From a virus, in the IMG/VR virus record IMGVR_UViG_3300026184_000179, positions 1-34,621 of that record: 34,621 nucleotides of DNA; one strand, given 5' to 3'. Below, in pieces: positions 1-7,676 of the stretch. Positions within the stretch are counted from its first letter, which is position 1. Each line of letters begins with the position of its first letter. The notes under the pieces are model-generated. The model saw nothing but the letters and a program-made list of their open reading frames with translations, was not told where the DNA came from and searched no databases. A program made the position numbers and the translations under genes.

Positions 1-192
1 GATATTGATCCAAGCTATATTGTTTGGATGTATGAGAATGTTCAGCCAATAAGGTGTAGTAGAGAATTATATATGGATGCTTGCTCTGAGGTTGAAGACC
101 AACAATCAGAATATCATTGTCATTCAAAATACTATGATATGGATGAAAGCCCATGGGGTGAAATTGATTGGAATGATAATTGGAGAGGATAA
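1..192 (+). CDS. C-terminal end of an unknown protein (partial)
   Basis: An open frame runs from the first base of the window to a TAA at 190-192, giving the last 63 residues of a protein whose start lies outside. It is acidic and rich in Tyr, Asp, Glu and Trp, with several Cys and His residues (a CHCH-like stretch near the middle) and ends in WNDNWRG. Its stop overlaps the next start as TAATG, so the two are probably translationally coupled. I do not recognise the family and assign no function. Confidence 0.7.
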   Translation, partial: DIDPSYIVWMYENVQPIRCSRELYMDACSEVEDQQSEYHCHSKYYDMDESPWGEIDWNDNWRG

Positions 193-593
193 TGTTAAAT
201 CATAAAGATTTAAGAGTTCTTTCAAATTTGTTATTTAAAAGCACTAATAATGATCTTAGTTCTTCACACCCATCTTCACTTACATTTAGGTGGAAAGATA
301 AGCAAGATAATTTTCACAACCCTCATAATATGGAAACTCGCCATTTATTCTTCACAGTAAGAATGATTTGTAATCATAGCATGCCTATGAAATTGCGTCC
401 ATATAATGAATATAGATTCGATAGATTCTATACAAAAGAATATATGGAAAGAACAATCAGAATTTTGATTCCAATACTTGTTGAAAGAGAAGATATTAAA
501 CAACAGTGGTTGGAAGAATTATTTGCTATGGTTGATTGGTTAGCAAGAAATCAAGTGCCTGAATTGAAAAATAGATCAATTGAATCCAAATGA
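192..593 (+). CDS. Hypothetical protein, 133 aa
   Basis: The ATG at 192 follows a GGAGAGG ribosome-binding site at 182-188 and overlaps the previous stop (TAATG); an in-frame TTG at 180 is less likely. The product is basic at the N terminus, rich in Asn, His and Arg, and has a predicted helical second half (about residues 75-120) with many charged and aromatic residues. No transmembrane segment or catalytic motif is visible. It sits in a run of small early-type phage genes ahead of the replication block. Family not recognised. Confidence 0.7.
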   Translation: MLNHKDLRVLSNLLFKSTNNDLSSSHPSSLTFRWKDKQDNFHNPHNMETRHLFFTVRMICNHSMPMKLRPYNEYRFDRFYTKEYMERTIRILIPILVEREDIKQQWLEELFAMVDWLARNQVPELKNRSIESK

Positions 594-600
594 GGTTAAA

Positions 601-1194
601 ATGACTACTTGTGAGGTTTGTGAAAAAAATGAAGCAATTGGAGTTGCTTCTGTTCCTGGAGTTCCTTATTCAGCAGCATATTGCAATGAATGTTTAAATG
701 CCAATGCCCATCCATATTTTATAATTGTGGCAAACACTGCCTGTATAGGAGGATATGATCAAGCAAATAATCAGTGGAAAGAGATGGTTGATTGTACTTT
801 AAAGCATCTTGGTAAAACTATGGATGAGTTTAATCACGACGTTAAACAACAAGATCATCTTATTGATGAAGAATTAATTGTTGTTGAGGATAAACGCGAT
901 TTTGAATCAGAGGCAATCAATCTGATAAGAGAAAATCCAAGCCTAAAGAAATTGGCTGAAGCATCACAATTTGATAAAAACCAATTGCTGGCTGAAATAT
1001 CAAAATCAGTTGATGCCTGTTTAACTGAATTCTTTGGTAGAAAAATTCCATTTGTTTTTATATCAATGGAAGAAAATAACCTTAATTTTTCACACAATAT
1101 TGCTGATAAAAATTCACTTGCAAAAATTCTTGAAGAGGCCTCTGAAAAATTAAGAAGTTATAATGGTGAAGAATCATTTATATATAAGCATTAA
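601..1194 (+). CDS. Hypothetical protein with N-terminal zinc-ribbon-like cysteines
   Basis: The start is ATG 601, preceded by TGAGG at 591-595; an in-frame TTG at 580 lacks a comparable site. The 197-residue product begins with two CxxC pairs (CEVC near residue 4 and CNEC near residue 28), spaced as in small treble-clef or zinc-ribbon domains. A central acidic, helical region follows. The cysteine pairs suggest zinc binding and so a possible protein or nucleic-acid contact role, which is inference. It is followed within two bases by the next gene. Family not recognised. Confidence 0.72.
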   Translation: MTTCEVCEKNEAIGVASVPGVPYSAAYCNECLNANAHPYFIIVANTACIGGYDQANNQWKEMVDCTLKHLGKTMDEFNHDVKQQDHLIDEELIVVEDKRDFESEAINLIRENPSLKKLAEASQFDKNQLLAEISKSVDACLTEFFGRKIPFVFISMEENNLNFSHNIADKNSLAKILEEASEKLRSYNGEESFIYKH

Positions 1195-1196
1195 TT

Positions 1197-1391
1197 ATGC
1201 AAATAAAAATAACAAGCATAGGCGCTTTATTATTGGCAATATCTTTCTTTATGTCAATAACAATTTCATCAATGATAATATCTAGTGGCTTTATAAAAAC
1301 AAAAGAAATCGATCTTGAGATAGAGAAAATGAAAGCTATTTCAAAAACATGGGGAACTAATTGTAAACAAGAGGCATTTGAAGATGAGTGA
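1197..1391 (+). CDS. Small single-pass membrane protein, 64 aa
   Basis: Residues about 7-31 form one long hydrophobic helix rich in Ile, Leu, Ser and Phe, followed by a charged Lys/Glu tail, so this is most likely an inner-membrane microprotein with a cytoplasmic or periplasmic helical tail. It starts two bases after the upstream stop with no obvious Shine-Dalgarno sequence, so it may depend on translational coupling. Its end overlaps the next gene. The position, outside the late lysis genes, argues against a holin. Function unknown. Confidence 0.6.
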   Translation: MQIKITSIGALLLAISFFMSITISSMIISSGFIKTKEIDLEIEKMKAISKTWGTNCKQEAFEDE

Positions 1392-1806
1392 TGAAATGAG
1401 CATTGAATATAAAGTTAAGGAATGGCACAGATTAGCTACTTTGTTAAAAGAAGCAAAGCAATCTGAAATGCAATTAAGGAAAGATATATGCATTCATATG
1501 CTAAAGGATATAGCAAAGAAGGGGTCAAAGTCTGGTGTTATAGGGAATTTGAAGTTAAAGGCAAAAGTTGACATGGCAATCAAAGTATCTGATGAAGCTG
1601 TGCTTGATCAGATATGGGATGAGTTGACTGAGCTTGAAAGGGATTGTATAAAACACAAGCCTGAAGTTATTAAGTCAAGATTCAATGACTTGGATGAAGA
1701 TTCAATGATAATGATAGCTTTAGAAGAAAAGCCATCGGCGCCAACCCTTGAGGTTTTGGCTGAAATTGATTTGGATGAAAGTCCATTTAACCAAAGCCAG
1801 TCATAA
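1384..1806 (+). CDS. DUF7173-like phage protein of Sak4/DUF669 replication clusters
   Basis: The start is ATG 1384, with GAGG at 1371-1374; the gene overlaps the previous one by eight bases. The 140-residue product has an N-terminal helical part (about 8-40), then a strand-rich part reading GNLKLKAKVDMAIKV, and a C-terminal segment with KPEV and EKPSAPTLEV. In phages, proteins of this shape (helix, then a short beta segment, then a KPAKPSV-like tail) commonly lie just upstream of Sak4-type ATPase and DUF669 genes, as here. The DUF7173 name is from memory and unchecked. Its role is probably replication-associated but undefined. Confidence 0.6.
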   Translation: MSDEMSIEYKVKEWHRLATLLKEAKQSEMQLRKDICIHMLKDIAKKGSKSGVIGNLKLKAKVDMAIKVSDEAVLDQIWDELTELERDCIKHKPEVIKSRFNDLDEDSMIMIALEEKPSAPTLEVLAEIDLDESPFNQSQS

Positions 1807-1823
1807 TGGCTTATTAGTCCTAT

Positions 1824-1852
1824 TATACTTCAACCGTAAAATATAGTATAAT
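1824..1852 (+). promoter_or_regulatory. Candidate promoter for the Sak4/replication block
   Basis: A perfect TATAAT lies at 1847-1852, 35 bp upstream of the 1887 start, in a short AT-rich gap after a run of overlapping genes. The -35 region (near 1823-1829) is a poor match to TTGACA. The position at the first clear gene gap supports a promoter, but the weak -35 leaves it uncertain. Confidence 0.45.
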
Positions 1853-1886
1853 AGAAATCCTTTATTTTTGATCTGGAGGCATTTTT

Positions 1887-2075
1887 ATGTCAGAATCTGG
1901 CGCTTTTACTACTCAACAAGCACGCACATTGGCTGGCTTGAAATCAGCAGTCGATGAAGCAATTCGCATCCATGGTTGCGAATCCATTGTTGAGTGCAAC
2001 GTAGATATTTTCACCCCAAGCGATGATGACTACGTTGGTAGTATTTCGCATGATGCTTTTAGCGACAGCGAATAA
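1887..2075 (+). CDS. Small acidic hypothetical protein, 62 aa
   Basis: ATG 1887 follows a CTGGAGG ribosome-binding site (1875-1881). The product begins MSESGAFTTQQARTLAGLK, is helical in its first half and very acidic in its C-terminal half (several Asp runs and a Ser/Asp tail). Base composition is visibly less AT-rich than in the genes before it. It is the first gene after the candidate promoter and precedes the Sak4-like ATPase by 26 bases, so it may be co-regulated with recombination genes. No family recognised. Confidence 0.65.
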   Translation: MSESGAFTTQQARTLAGLKSAVDEAIRIHGCESIVECNVDIFTPSDDDYVGSISHDAFSDSE

Positions 2076-2086
2076 GCATCAATCAC

Positions 2087-2098
2087 AACACAGGAGAT
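2087..2098 (+). promoter_or_regulatory. ACACAGGAGAT ribosome-binding site of the Sak4-like gene
   Basis: The sequence AACACAGGAGAT precedes ATG 2102 with five bases between AGGAG and the start. It is one of five nearly identical leaders in the window. It contains the ACA and GGA elements of the known CsrA target consensus, and this phage encodes a CsrA. Confidence 0.6.
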
Positions 2099-2101
2099 AA
2101 T

Positions 2102-2800
2102 ATGGGGATAAAAATACAATCAACAAAGGATGTTGGCGCTGACGGCGTCAAACTCCTTATCTATGGTAAAGCAGGCATAGGTAAAACAACACTCATGAGT
2201 ACTCTTCAAAATCAGATTATTTTGAGTGCTGAATCTGGCCTTCTTTCCCTACAGGAATTTGATATTCCATACATTGAAATCAATACGCTTCAGGATATTT
2301 ATGATGCGTATAATTGGCTAACGGAATCTGATGAGGCAAAAGTCTACGAATCTGTTGGTCTTGATTCAGTGACGGAAATTGCTGATGTTATTCTTAGCAC
2401 TTATAAAAGGGAATACAAAGATGCTAGAAAAGCATATGGCGATCTTGCTGATGATATGATGGAGTTGCTTCGCAAATATCGCGATATCAAAGGCAAGAAC
2501 ATCATCTTCAGCGCACAAACTGCCAGGCTTGTTGATGAAGATAGCGGTATTACAAACTATCTACCAGCAATGCCTGGTAAGCAACTGCTGAATAAAGTGC
2601 CCTTCTATTTTGATGGGGTTTACTTTATGACTTCGATGCTTGGTGAGGATAATGAAGAATACCGAGTTTTGAGAACTCAAACTGGTATAGGCTATGAGGC
2701 CAAGGATAGGAGCAAAAAGCTCAAGCCGATTGAAGAGCCTCACCTTGGCAAAATCTTCAGCAAAATTATTAATCAACCTCAAGGAGAACAAGCAGCATGA
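2102..2800 (+). CDS. Sak4-like RecA-type ATPase (single-strand annealing recombination)
   Basis: The 232-residue protein has a Walker A motif GKAGIGKTT at residues 22-30, a Walker B-like hydrophobic strand ending in Asp (VGLDSV, near residue 80), and an SAQT motif near residue 140. This matches phage P-loop ATPases annotated as Sak4 or phage nucleotide-binding protein, which are short RecA-core proteins acting with an SSB partner in annealing-type recombination and replication. The next gene encodes such a partner and overlaps by ATGA, which strengthens the call. The leader carries the shared ACACAGGAGAT ribosome-binding site. The family call is strong; the biochemical role is from family knowledge. 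Confidence 0.85.
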   Translation: MGIKIQSTKDVGADGVKLLIYGKAGIGKTTLMSTLQNQIILSAESGLLSLQEFDIPYIEINTLQDIYDAYNWLTESDEAKVYESVGLDSVTEIADVILSTYKREYKDARKAYGDLADDMMELLRKYRDIKGKNIIFSAQTARLVDEDSGITNYLPAMPGKQLLNKVPFYFDGVYFMTSMLGEDNEEYRVLRTQTGIGYEAKDRSKKLKPIEEPHLGKIFSKIINQPQGEQAA

Positions 2801-3342
2801 CTCTTTTACCGCGTCAGTTTAACTCTGGTGATCATGAGGATATGAATGATTTTTCCCCTGTTCCTGAAGGGGATTATATCGCTCAAATCCACAAATCATC
2901 AATGGAAAACTGCAAGGAAACTGCCAAGGATCCAAATGGGAAATACTTGAAGCTTGAGTGGAAAGTAATTTCACCCAAAAAGTATCAAGGCAGACTCCTT
3001 TGGACTCAGCTTAACATCATTAACAAGAATACCCAGGCAGTTGAGATTGCACAGAAAGAATTGGCCACTATTTGCAGAGCATGTGGCATTCCTTCAGTTC
3101 AAGATTCACAACAGCTTCATGGTATTCCTTGTAAGTTGAAGGTTGATGTTAAGCCTGCAACCGCTCAATGGCCAGCAAGCAATCGAATCAAATACTATGA
3201 AAAAGCTGATGCGCATGTGTCTGCTGAGCAGCCTTCTCAACCCTCTCAACCTTCACAAGCGCCGCAGCAGGAAGAACAACAAGCATCACAGCAAGAAGAA
3301 CAGCAAGAAGCGACTGCAAAACCAAAGAAACCCTGGGAATAA
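2797..3342 (+). CDS. DUF669-family single-stranded-DNA-binding protein
   Basis: The 181-residue protein overlaps the Sak4-like gene (ATGA). Residues about 15-115 match the DUF669 pattern, including the VPEGDYIAQI start and a KLEWKVISPKKYQGR core. The C-terminal 45 residues are a low-complexity Gln/Glu/Ser/Pro tail ending KPWE, reminiscent of the disordered acidic tail of bacterial SSB, which recruits partners. DUF669 proteins habitually pair with Sak4-type ATPases and are thought to bind single-stranded DNA during phage replication and recombination. The pairing here fits that exactly. DNA binding is inferred from the family. Confidence 0.8.
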   Translation: MTLLPRQFNSGDHEDMNDFSPVPEGDYIAQIHKSSMENCKETAKDPNGKYLKLEWKVISPKKYQGRLLWTQLNIINKNTQAVEIAQKELATICRACGIPSVQDSQQLHGIPCKLKVDVKPATAQWPASNRIKYYEKADAHVSAEQPSQPSQPSQAPQQEEQQASQQEEQQEATAKPKKPWE

Positions 3343-3388
3343 AGTCCAATCTAAGCACATGGATGTGCTAACTTCTTAGGAGAGTAAA

Positions 3389-3964
3389 ATGAATGATACT
3401 GCTAACAGCATGAATCATGCTGAGATGGTTAAAGTATTGGCCAAGCCTGGTGAGACTATACGTCAAACTTGTACTCCACACCAATGCCATATGATACATA
3501 TGGCAATCGGATTATCAGGAGAAGTAGGAGAGTTGATGGATGCTGTTATATTTGATCCATTAAACAAGGAAAATATACTTGAAGAACTTGGTGATATTGA
3601 ATTTTATTACCAAGGATTAGCACAAGAAATAACTGACTATAATGAAATATATTGTAGCTCAATCAGGCTCTATGCTCCACAAAGAATCTCAGTATCAGAA
3701 GCAATCATAAAATCAAGTATCAAAGCCAGTCAAATTCTTGATGTAATCAAAAAGTATTACATATATCAAAAGGATTATGATAAAAAATCGTTGGTTGCAT
3801 TTATGTGTAAGCTTCAATGTCTTCTTCAAGTTATAAGGGAATATAATGGATTCTCAAGAGAGGACACAAGAGTACACAACATATCAAAATTATCCATTCG
3901 ATATAAAAACTTTCAATATTCAGATGAAGCTGCACAGAATCGCGCGGATAAAGGTGAAGAATAA
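3389..3964 (+). CDS. MazG-like nucleotide pyrophosphohydrolase
   Basis: ATG 3389 follows AGGAGAG about nine bases upstream. Residues 41-75 carry the all-alpha NTP-pyrophosphatase signature: GLSGEVGEL (E45, E48) followed by EELGDIEFYY (E65, E66, D69), which coordinate magnesium in this superfamily. Such enzymes hydrolyse nucleoside triphosphates to monophosphates and pyrophosphate. Phage versions are thought to remove particular nucleotides or to modulate (p)ppGpp. The C-terminal half is helical, with no second copy of the motif. It lies between the SSB-like and nuclease genes, consistent with nucleotide-pool management during replication. The substrate cannot be read from sequence. Confidence 0.78.
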   Translation: MNDTANSMNHAEMVKVLAKPGETIRQTCTPHQCHMIHMAIGLSGEVGELMDAVIFDPLNKENILEELGDIEFYYQGLAQEITDYNEIYCSSIRLYAPQRISVSEAIIKSSIKASQILDVIKKYYIYQKDYDKKSLVAFMCKLQCLLQVIREYNGFSREDTRVHNISKLSIRYKNFQYSDEAAQNRADKGEE

Positions 3965-3965
3965 A

Positions 3966-4862
3966 ATGGTACAGATACCTGAAAATCCAAACTCAACAAT
4001 TAAAGAAATTGATTCAATAACATATCCACAAGATTTTCGAGAGTATCTTAGCATGTCTGATATAGGGAATACATGCCCTAGATCAATGTGGATGTCGTTT
4101 AGGTGGTGCTCTGATATTGAGATTGAGGCCAAAGGTAAAAGGATATTTGAGCGCGGCGATATTGAAGAGGAAAGAATAATCAGGGATTTGAAGTCTGTTG
4201 GTTGTAAGGTATTTAGGCTTGATGAAGATGGAAATGAAATTGATTTGGTTGGAACAAAAGAAGAAAAACAAGAAGAATTAGTTGGGTTTGCCGGTCATTC
4301 AAAAGGCCATCCTGATGGTCGTGTTCGTTTATTGATTGAGGCTCCAAAAACAGATCATCTTCTTGAAGTCAAAAGCGCAAAAGAAAAATATTACAATCAA
4401 TTCCTTAAAGAAGGATTGAGAAAAACTTGGCCCAAATATTATGATCAGATGCAAAGATATATGGGCGAGATGAAATTGAAGCGTGGATACTTTATTGTTT
4501 GTAATAAGAACACTGAAGACCGTGCTGCTGAAAGGGTATACTTTGATAAGGAAAGATACAATTTGCTTTTGGAAAAAGAGCAAGGGATTATTATGTCAGA
4601 GTATATCCCAACCAAACCATTTCAACCATCGCATTATGAGTGTAGATATTGCAACCATAGGTTTTCTTGTCACTCTGAGTTTTATGAAAAATTTGAACAG
4701 GCCCAGCCTATAAAAAGAACTTGTAGGACTTGTAAGTTTGTTGATCTTGGCGAGGATGGTAAGTGGTTTTGTAGCGCACAAGATGATAAAGAGCTATCAA
4801 AACAAGATCAACTTAATGCTTGCCCTATGTATAAGCTTGGTATCTATCCTGAAGAGGATTGA
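3966..4862 (+). CDS. Cas4/RecB-like PD-(D/E)XK nuclease with cysteine clusters
   Basis: ATG 3966 is chosen because it follows the previous stop and an AAGG site; the frame stays open upstream but overlaps the MazG-like gene. The 298-residue protein shows GHPDGR, then LLEVKSA, then a Gln/Tyr-rich QMQRYM helix: the Asp, Glu-x-Lys and Q-x3-Y layout of RecB/Cas4 nucleases. One Cys near the N terminus (GNTCPRS) plus CRYCNHRFSC near the C terminus fit a Cas4-type iron-sulfur cluster. A further CRTC plus two more Cys may form an extra metal site. Likely role: processing DNA ends with the Sak4/SSB pair and helicase. There is no CRISPR array, so this is a phage recombination nuclease. Confidence 0.8.
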   Translation: MVQIPENPNSTIKEIDSITYPQDFREYLSMSDIGNTCPRSMWMSFRWCSDIEIEAKGKRIFERGDIEEERIIRDLKSVGCKVFRLDEDGNEIDLVGTKEEKQEELVGFAGHSKGHPDGRVRLLIEAPKTDHLLEVKSAKEKYYNQFLKEGLRKTWPKYYDQMQRYMGEMKLKRGYFIVCNKNTEDRAAERVYFDKERYNLLLEKEQGIIMSEYIPTKPFQPSHYECRYCNHRFSCHSEFYEKFEQAQPIKRTCRTCKFVDLGEDGKWFCSAQDDKELSKQDQLNACPMYKLGIYPEED

Positions 4863-4864
4863 TA

Positions 4865-6487
4865 ATGAAATTACGGTGGTATCAGGGAGAAGCAGTTGAT
4901 GCTCTTATCAACTATTTGTTTTCTAATGAGCCTGGCCACCCTATTGTTGTTGCTCCAACTGGTAGTGGCAAAACTGCTATCATGTGTGGCTTTGCTGATG
5001 AGTTTCTTAGCAAAAAAATAGATTCCAATATACTTGTTCTTTCTCATGTTCAAGAGATATTGGAGCAGGATTATGATTCCCTATCAAACTACTTCGATGG
5101 ATTTGAAATAGGATTATTTAGCTCAGGATTACAGTCAAAAATAATAAAGAAAATAACAGTTGCCGGCATACAATCAGTATATCGACACCCAGAGCTATTC
5201 CAAGATTTTAATATTGTGTTGATTGATGAGTGTCATACAGTAACCATAAAAGAAACTGGCATGTATAGAAAGTTTCTTTCAAGCCTTGATGCTAATTACG
5301 TTGGTTTAACAGCAACTCCTTTCAGGCTTGGTCATGGTTATATTAACAAAGGCGAAGGCGCTTTATTTACTGATATAGTTTATGATCTATCATCAAAGGA
5401 AAATTTTAACAGGCTTGTTAATGAAGGTTATTTGGCAAGGCTGATACCAAAGTCAACTGAAATGGAGATGGATGTATCTGGAGTTCGCACTGTTGCTGGC
5501 GACTACTCTTTGAAAGATTTATCCCAAAAATTTGATAGAGAAGAAATAACAAAACAAGCAGTTGATGAGATAATAAAATATGGAAAGAATTATAAAAAGT
5601 GGCTAATATTTTCAATAGATATAGATCATGCCGAGCACATAGCCAGTTATTTGAATGAAAAAGGGATAAGAACTTGTTGTGTACATTCCAAAATGGAACA
5701 GGATAGAGAGCAGGTCATATCAGATTATAAGCGCAGTTATTATAGAGCAGCTGTTAATGTAGATATAATGACTACTGGTCTTGATGTTAAAGGGATAGAT
5801 TTAATAGCACAGCTTAGACACACAAAATCACCAGTTGTTCACGTTCAGTCTTTTGGAAGGGGATCAAGGGTTATATATGCTGATGGTTATGATCTTGATA
5901 CGATTGATGGAAGGATAGCAGCCATTGAGGCCAGTGAAAAAACACACTGTTTAATATTAGACTTTGCTGGTAATACCGAAAAGTTAGGGCCAATAAATGA
6001 TATAGTAATAAAGCAAAAGGGTGATAAAAAAACAGGCGGAGAGCCTGTTGTTAAAACATGTCCTGAATGTGGAGTATATCATCCGCCTGCTGTTAGGATA
6101 TGTGATGTTTGCGGTTATGAGTTTGAGTTTAAAACTAACCTTAATGCAAAGGCCAGTGGTGCTGATATAATAAAAGAGACAATTGTTGGTTGGGTTGATG
6201 TTGATAATGTTGAATATGATATACACCCTGGCAAGGGTAATAAGCCTGATAGTTTTCTTGTCAAGTATGTATGCGGTTTAAGAGTATTCAAGGAGTGGAT
6301 ATGCTATGATCATACGGGGTTTGCTGGCCACAAGGGCAGGCACTGGGTTAGGTATAGACTCAATGGATCGACTATGCCGAGTGACGTTTATGAATTAGCA
6401 CAATGGTCTGACCAACTTAGAAAGCCTAAGAGCATCAAAGTGGATACAACCGATAAGTTCCCGCGTATACTTGATGCTGAGTTCTAG
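4865..6487 (+). CDS. Superfamily 2 DEAD/DEAH-type helicase with C-terminal zinc finger
   Basis: Start ATG 4865 follows GAAGAGG (4851-4857) and overlaps nothing; an in-frame TTG at 4859 is less likely. The 540-residue protein contains Walker A APTGSGKT near residue 30, DECH near 125, TATPFR (motif III) near 155, and motif VI as QSFGRGSR near 325. This is a UvrB/RecG/Ssl2-like duplex helicase core. A CPEC...CDVC pair at about 399-417 suggests a zinc finger not present in minimal helicases, followed by a domain of about 110 residues of unknown role. It likely unwinds or remodels phage replication intermediates. Confidence 0.85.
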   Translation: MKLRWYQGEAVDALINYLFSNEPGHPIVVAPTGSGKTAIMCGFADEFLSKKIDSNILVLSHVQEILEQDYDSLSNYFDGFEIGLFSSGLQSKIIKKITVAGIQSVYRHPELFQDFNIVLIDECHTVTIKETGMYRKFLSSLDANYVGLTATPFRLGHGYINKGEGALFTDIVYDLSSKENFNRLVNEGYLARLIPKSTEMEMDVSGVRTVAGDYSLKDLSQKFDREEITKQAVDEIIKYGKNYKKWLIFSIDIDHAEHIASYLNEKGIRTCCVHSKMEQDREQVISDYKRSYYRAAVNVDIMTTGLDVKGIDLIAQLRHTKSPVVHVQSFGRGSRVIYADGYDLDTIDGRIAAIEASEKTHCLILDFAGNTEKLGPINDIVIKQKGDKKTGGEPVVKTCPECGVYHPPAVRICDVCGYEFEFKTNLNAKASGADIIKETIVGWVDVDNVEYDIHPGKGNKPDSFLVKYVCGLRVFKEWICYDHTGFAGHKGRHWVRYRLNGSTMPSDVYELAQWSDQLRKPKSIKVDTTDKFPRILDAEF

Positions 6488-6507
6488 GGCGATTATATGG
6501 CCCTAGA
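6483..6507 (+). other. Hairpin at the helicase stop codon
   Basis: TCTAGGGC (6483-6490) and GCCCTAGA (6500-6507) form a perfect 8-bp stem with a 9-base loop, spanning the helicase stop codon. No T-run follows. It could slow 3' decay or be part of the GC-rich TTAGGGGCGAT-type words that recur in gaps of this genome. Confidence 0.5.
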
Positions 6508-6605
6508 GAGGCTATTTTGCTGTAGGATGGGCTACCCTGCTGCTATATAAAACAACTCTTAGGGGCGATCTAGGGGCGTTAGAGAGGGTGTGATTTAGAC
6601 AAAAT

Positions 6606-6632
6606 AAAGCCCAGCCTATTTGGCTGGGCTTT
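6606..6632. terminator. Bidirectional Rho-independent terminator
   Basis: AAAGCCCAGCC (6606-6616) pairs perfectly with GGCTGGGCTTT (6622-6632) around a TATTT loop. A-run and T-run flanks on both sides allow termination in both directions. It sits between the convergent helicase gene (+) and the 6656-6970 gene (-), exactly where a shared terminator is expected. Confidence 0.85.
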
Positions 6633-6655
6633 AGTTCCGGGTTTCTCCTTTATTA

Positions 6656-6970
6656 TCAATGAAGAATACCCTCTGCATTTTGGATGAACTTAACAACGCT
6701 GTTCATTTCTTCAGTCTTCATGACCAGCGCCCCGTCGAAATTACGGGTGTAGCATTCCAGCGCGAATCCTTCCGCGATTTTCTTCAGGCCTTCTACGTTA
6801 TCCATGGTGGTTACGCGATAGCCATACCGAGTGGGCATAACATAGTAGGTATTTGAGGCGCGAATGGTAACCCCTTTGTTTGCTGTGATACGGACTCTTT
6901 CATTCTCCATATCATCCAGGGTATAAGCAACGCCAGAGAGTTCCTGATTGTGGATATAGATAACATTCAT
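6656..6970 (-). CDS. Hypothetical protein, 104 aa
   Basis: The start is ATG at 6970, preceded on the minus strand by ACACAGGAGAT with about eight bases spacing. The product is a soluble mixed alpha/beta protein with a hydrophobic start (MNVIYIHNQELSGVAYTL), a basic central strand region, and a helical end containing KTEEMNS. Composition is less AT-rich than in the big operons, like the other small genes with the same ribosome-binding site. It reads away from the 7739 operon, together with the 7057-7317 gene, so it is probably an early host-takeover or regulatory gene. Family not recognised. Confidence 0.7.
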   Translation of the reverse strand: MNVIYIHNQELSGVAYTLDDMENERVRITANKGVTIRASNTYYVMPTRYGYRVTTMDNVEGLKKIAEGFALECYTRNFDGALVMKTEEMNSVVKFIQNAEGILH

Positions 6971-6975
6971 TTCTC

Positions 6976-6989
6976 AATCTCCTGTGTTA
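6976..6989 (-). promoter_or_regulatory. ACACAGGAGAT ribosome-binding site of the 6656-6970 gene
   Basis: Read on the minus strand, TAACACAGGAGATT lies eight bases before ATG 6970. It shares its eleven-base core with the leaders of the Sak4-like and 8766 genes, which is more than Shine-Dalgarno function requires. Confidence 0.6.
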
Positions 6990-7056
6990 GTTAAGTAGCC
7001 TATCTCATCAGTGGCTGGAGGCTATCCCAGCCAGACGGCGCTGCGCGCCGTTTCGA

Positions 7057-7317
7057 TTATTCCTTTGTGATAGTAACTTTCATATCAAGGATATCAACTA
7101 TAACTTCATTCTTTTTGCGAAGTTCCTTTGTGATGTATCTCATTTCGCGGTTGATATCATTCTGGTCCAAATCTCCTGATTCCTTTAAATCAATTTTGGT
7201 TCCACCGATAGCCTGGATAAGAGCATCTGCATAATCGCTGTGGCTGGTTTCTTCAATTATTTCTTCCATTTCTGGCGAATCCATATCAATCAGGGTTTTG
7301 GTAATTTTGTAGCTCAT
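7057..7317 (-). CDS. Hypothetical acidic protein, 86 aa
   Basis: The frame is open from 7392, but the start is set at 7317 (MSYKITKTL) because AAACAGGAGATAAAG lies directly upstream at a good distance, while 7392 has no ribosome-binding site. The product is acidic and mostly helical, with MEEIIEE and a Lys/Arg-rich helix ITKELRKKNE, ending in a short beta segment. It is the first gene transcribed leftward from the promoter at 7350-7378, with the 6656-6970 gene downstream after an 86-base gap. Likely an early regulatory or anti-host protein by position only. Family not recognised. Confidence 0.7.
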   Translation of the reverse strand: MSYKITKTLIDMDSPEMEEIIEETSHSDYADALIQAIGGTKIDLKESGDLDQNDINREMRYITKELRKKNEVIVDILDMKVTITKE

Positions 7318-7320
7318 CTC

Positions 7321-7336
7321 TTTATCTCCTGTTTCC
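7321..7336 (-). promoter_or_regulatory. ACAGGAGAT ribosome-binding site of the 7057-7317 gene
   Basis: On the minus strand GGAAACAGGAGATAAA precedes ATG 7317. It belongs to the same leader family as four other genes in this window and decides the start against the longer open frame. Confidence 0.6.
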
Positions 7337-7349
7337 TTAACTCTTGATA

Positions 7350-7378
7350 TATATAGGCCAACTGTGGCCAGAAGTAAA
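7350..7378 (-). promoter_or_regulatory. Candidate sigma-70-like promoter, leftward
   Basis: On the minus strand TTTACT (7373-7378) and TATATA (7350-7355) are separated by exactly 17 bp, matching four of six bases at -35 and most of the -10. It lies 33 bp upstream of the 7317 start in a noncoding gap, so it is well placed to drive the two leftward genes. Confidence 0.6.
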
Positions 7379-7415
7379 GCATTTTCACACAAAAATTTGA
7401 ATTTTTTTCTTCAAT

Positions 7416-7676
7416 GAAATCAACAACTTAAATCACATATGAAACCCTAGAGTAAGACTATTCCAGCGTATCGGCGCTGACCCCTCGAAAATCGGCCTTT
7501 CGAGGCTGTGCAGGAGCCCAGAACGGGTTAGGGGCTGGGCCTTTCTATTCCCTAGAAAATCGGCGCTTAGGGGCGATTCTAGGGCGTCTCGCGGGCCTTT
7601 CTAAAATCCCTTTAAAATCAATGACTTACGTCATTGAAATACCCGGTATTTAAATATCAATAAAATCAACAACTTA
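7416..7676 (+). repeat. Iteron-like repeats AAATCAAYNACTTA, three copies
   Basis: Copies of the 15-base word (A/G)AAATCAAYNACTTA lie at 7416-7430, 7614-7628 and 7662-7676 on the + strand. The last two are 48 bases apart. Two more copies occur in the opposite orientation at 18186-18200 and 18236-18250. Repeated short words in an AT-rich noncoding gap at a transcription divergence are typical of protein-binding iterons, for example at an origin or operator. Confidence 0.65.
7487..7676 (+). repeat. Copy A of a diverged 190-bp inverted repeat; noncoding gap 7395-7738
   Basis: This 190-bp stretch matches the reverse complement of 18186-18375, also 190 bp. Best blocks are 7608-7631 (23 of 24 identical to the reverse complement of 18233-18256), 7557-7570 (14 of 14) and 7487-7524 (about 32 of 38). 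The gap also holds a perfect 8-bp hairpin (7483-7490 with 7498-7505) and a GCCCAG/CTGGGC stem (7516-7521 with 7535-7540). No open frame or RNA gene is recognisable. It separates the leftward pair from the rightward 7739 operon. Confidence 0.75.

Noticed and set aside
3143-3379. 78-codon frame overlapping the DUF669 gene
   Set aside because: It arises from the Gln/Ser-rich tail read in another frame, a low-complexity shadow, with no ribosome-binding site.
3966-4862. CRISPR-associated Cas4
   Set aside because: There is no array, cas1 or cas2; the neighbours are Sak4/SSB/helicase genes, so it is a phage recombination nuclease.
6488-6655. A tRNA or small RNA gene in this gap
   Set aside because: No cloverleaf or conserved TTCGA-like loop with acceptor pairing was visible; only hairpins and the terminator.
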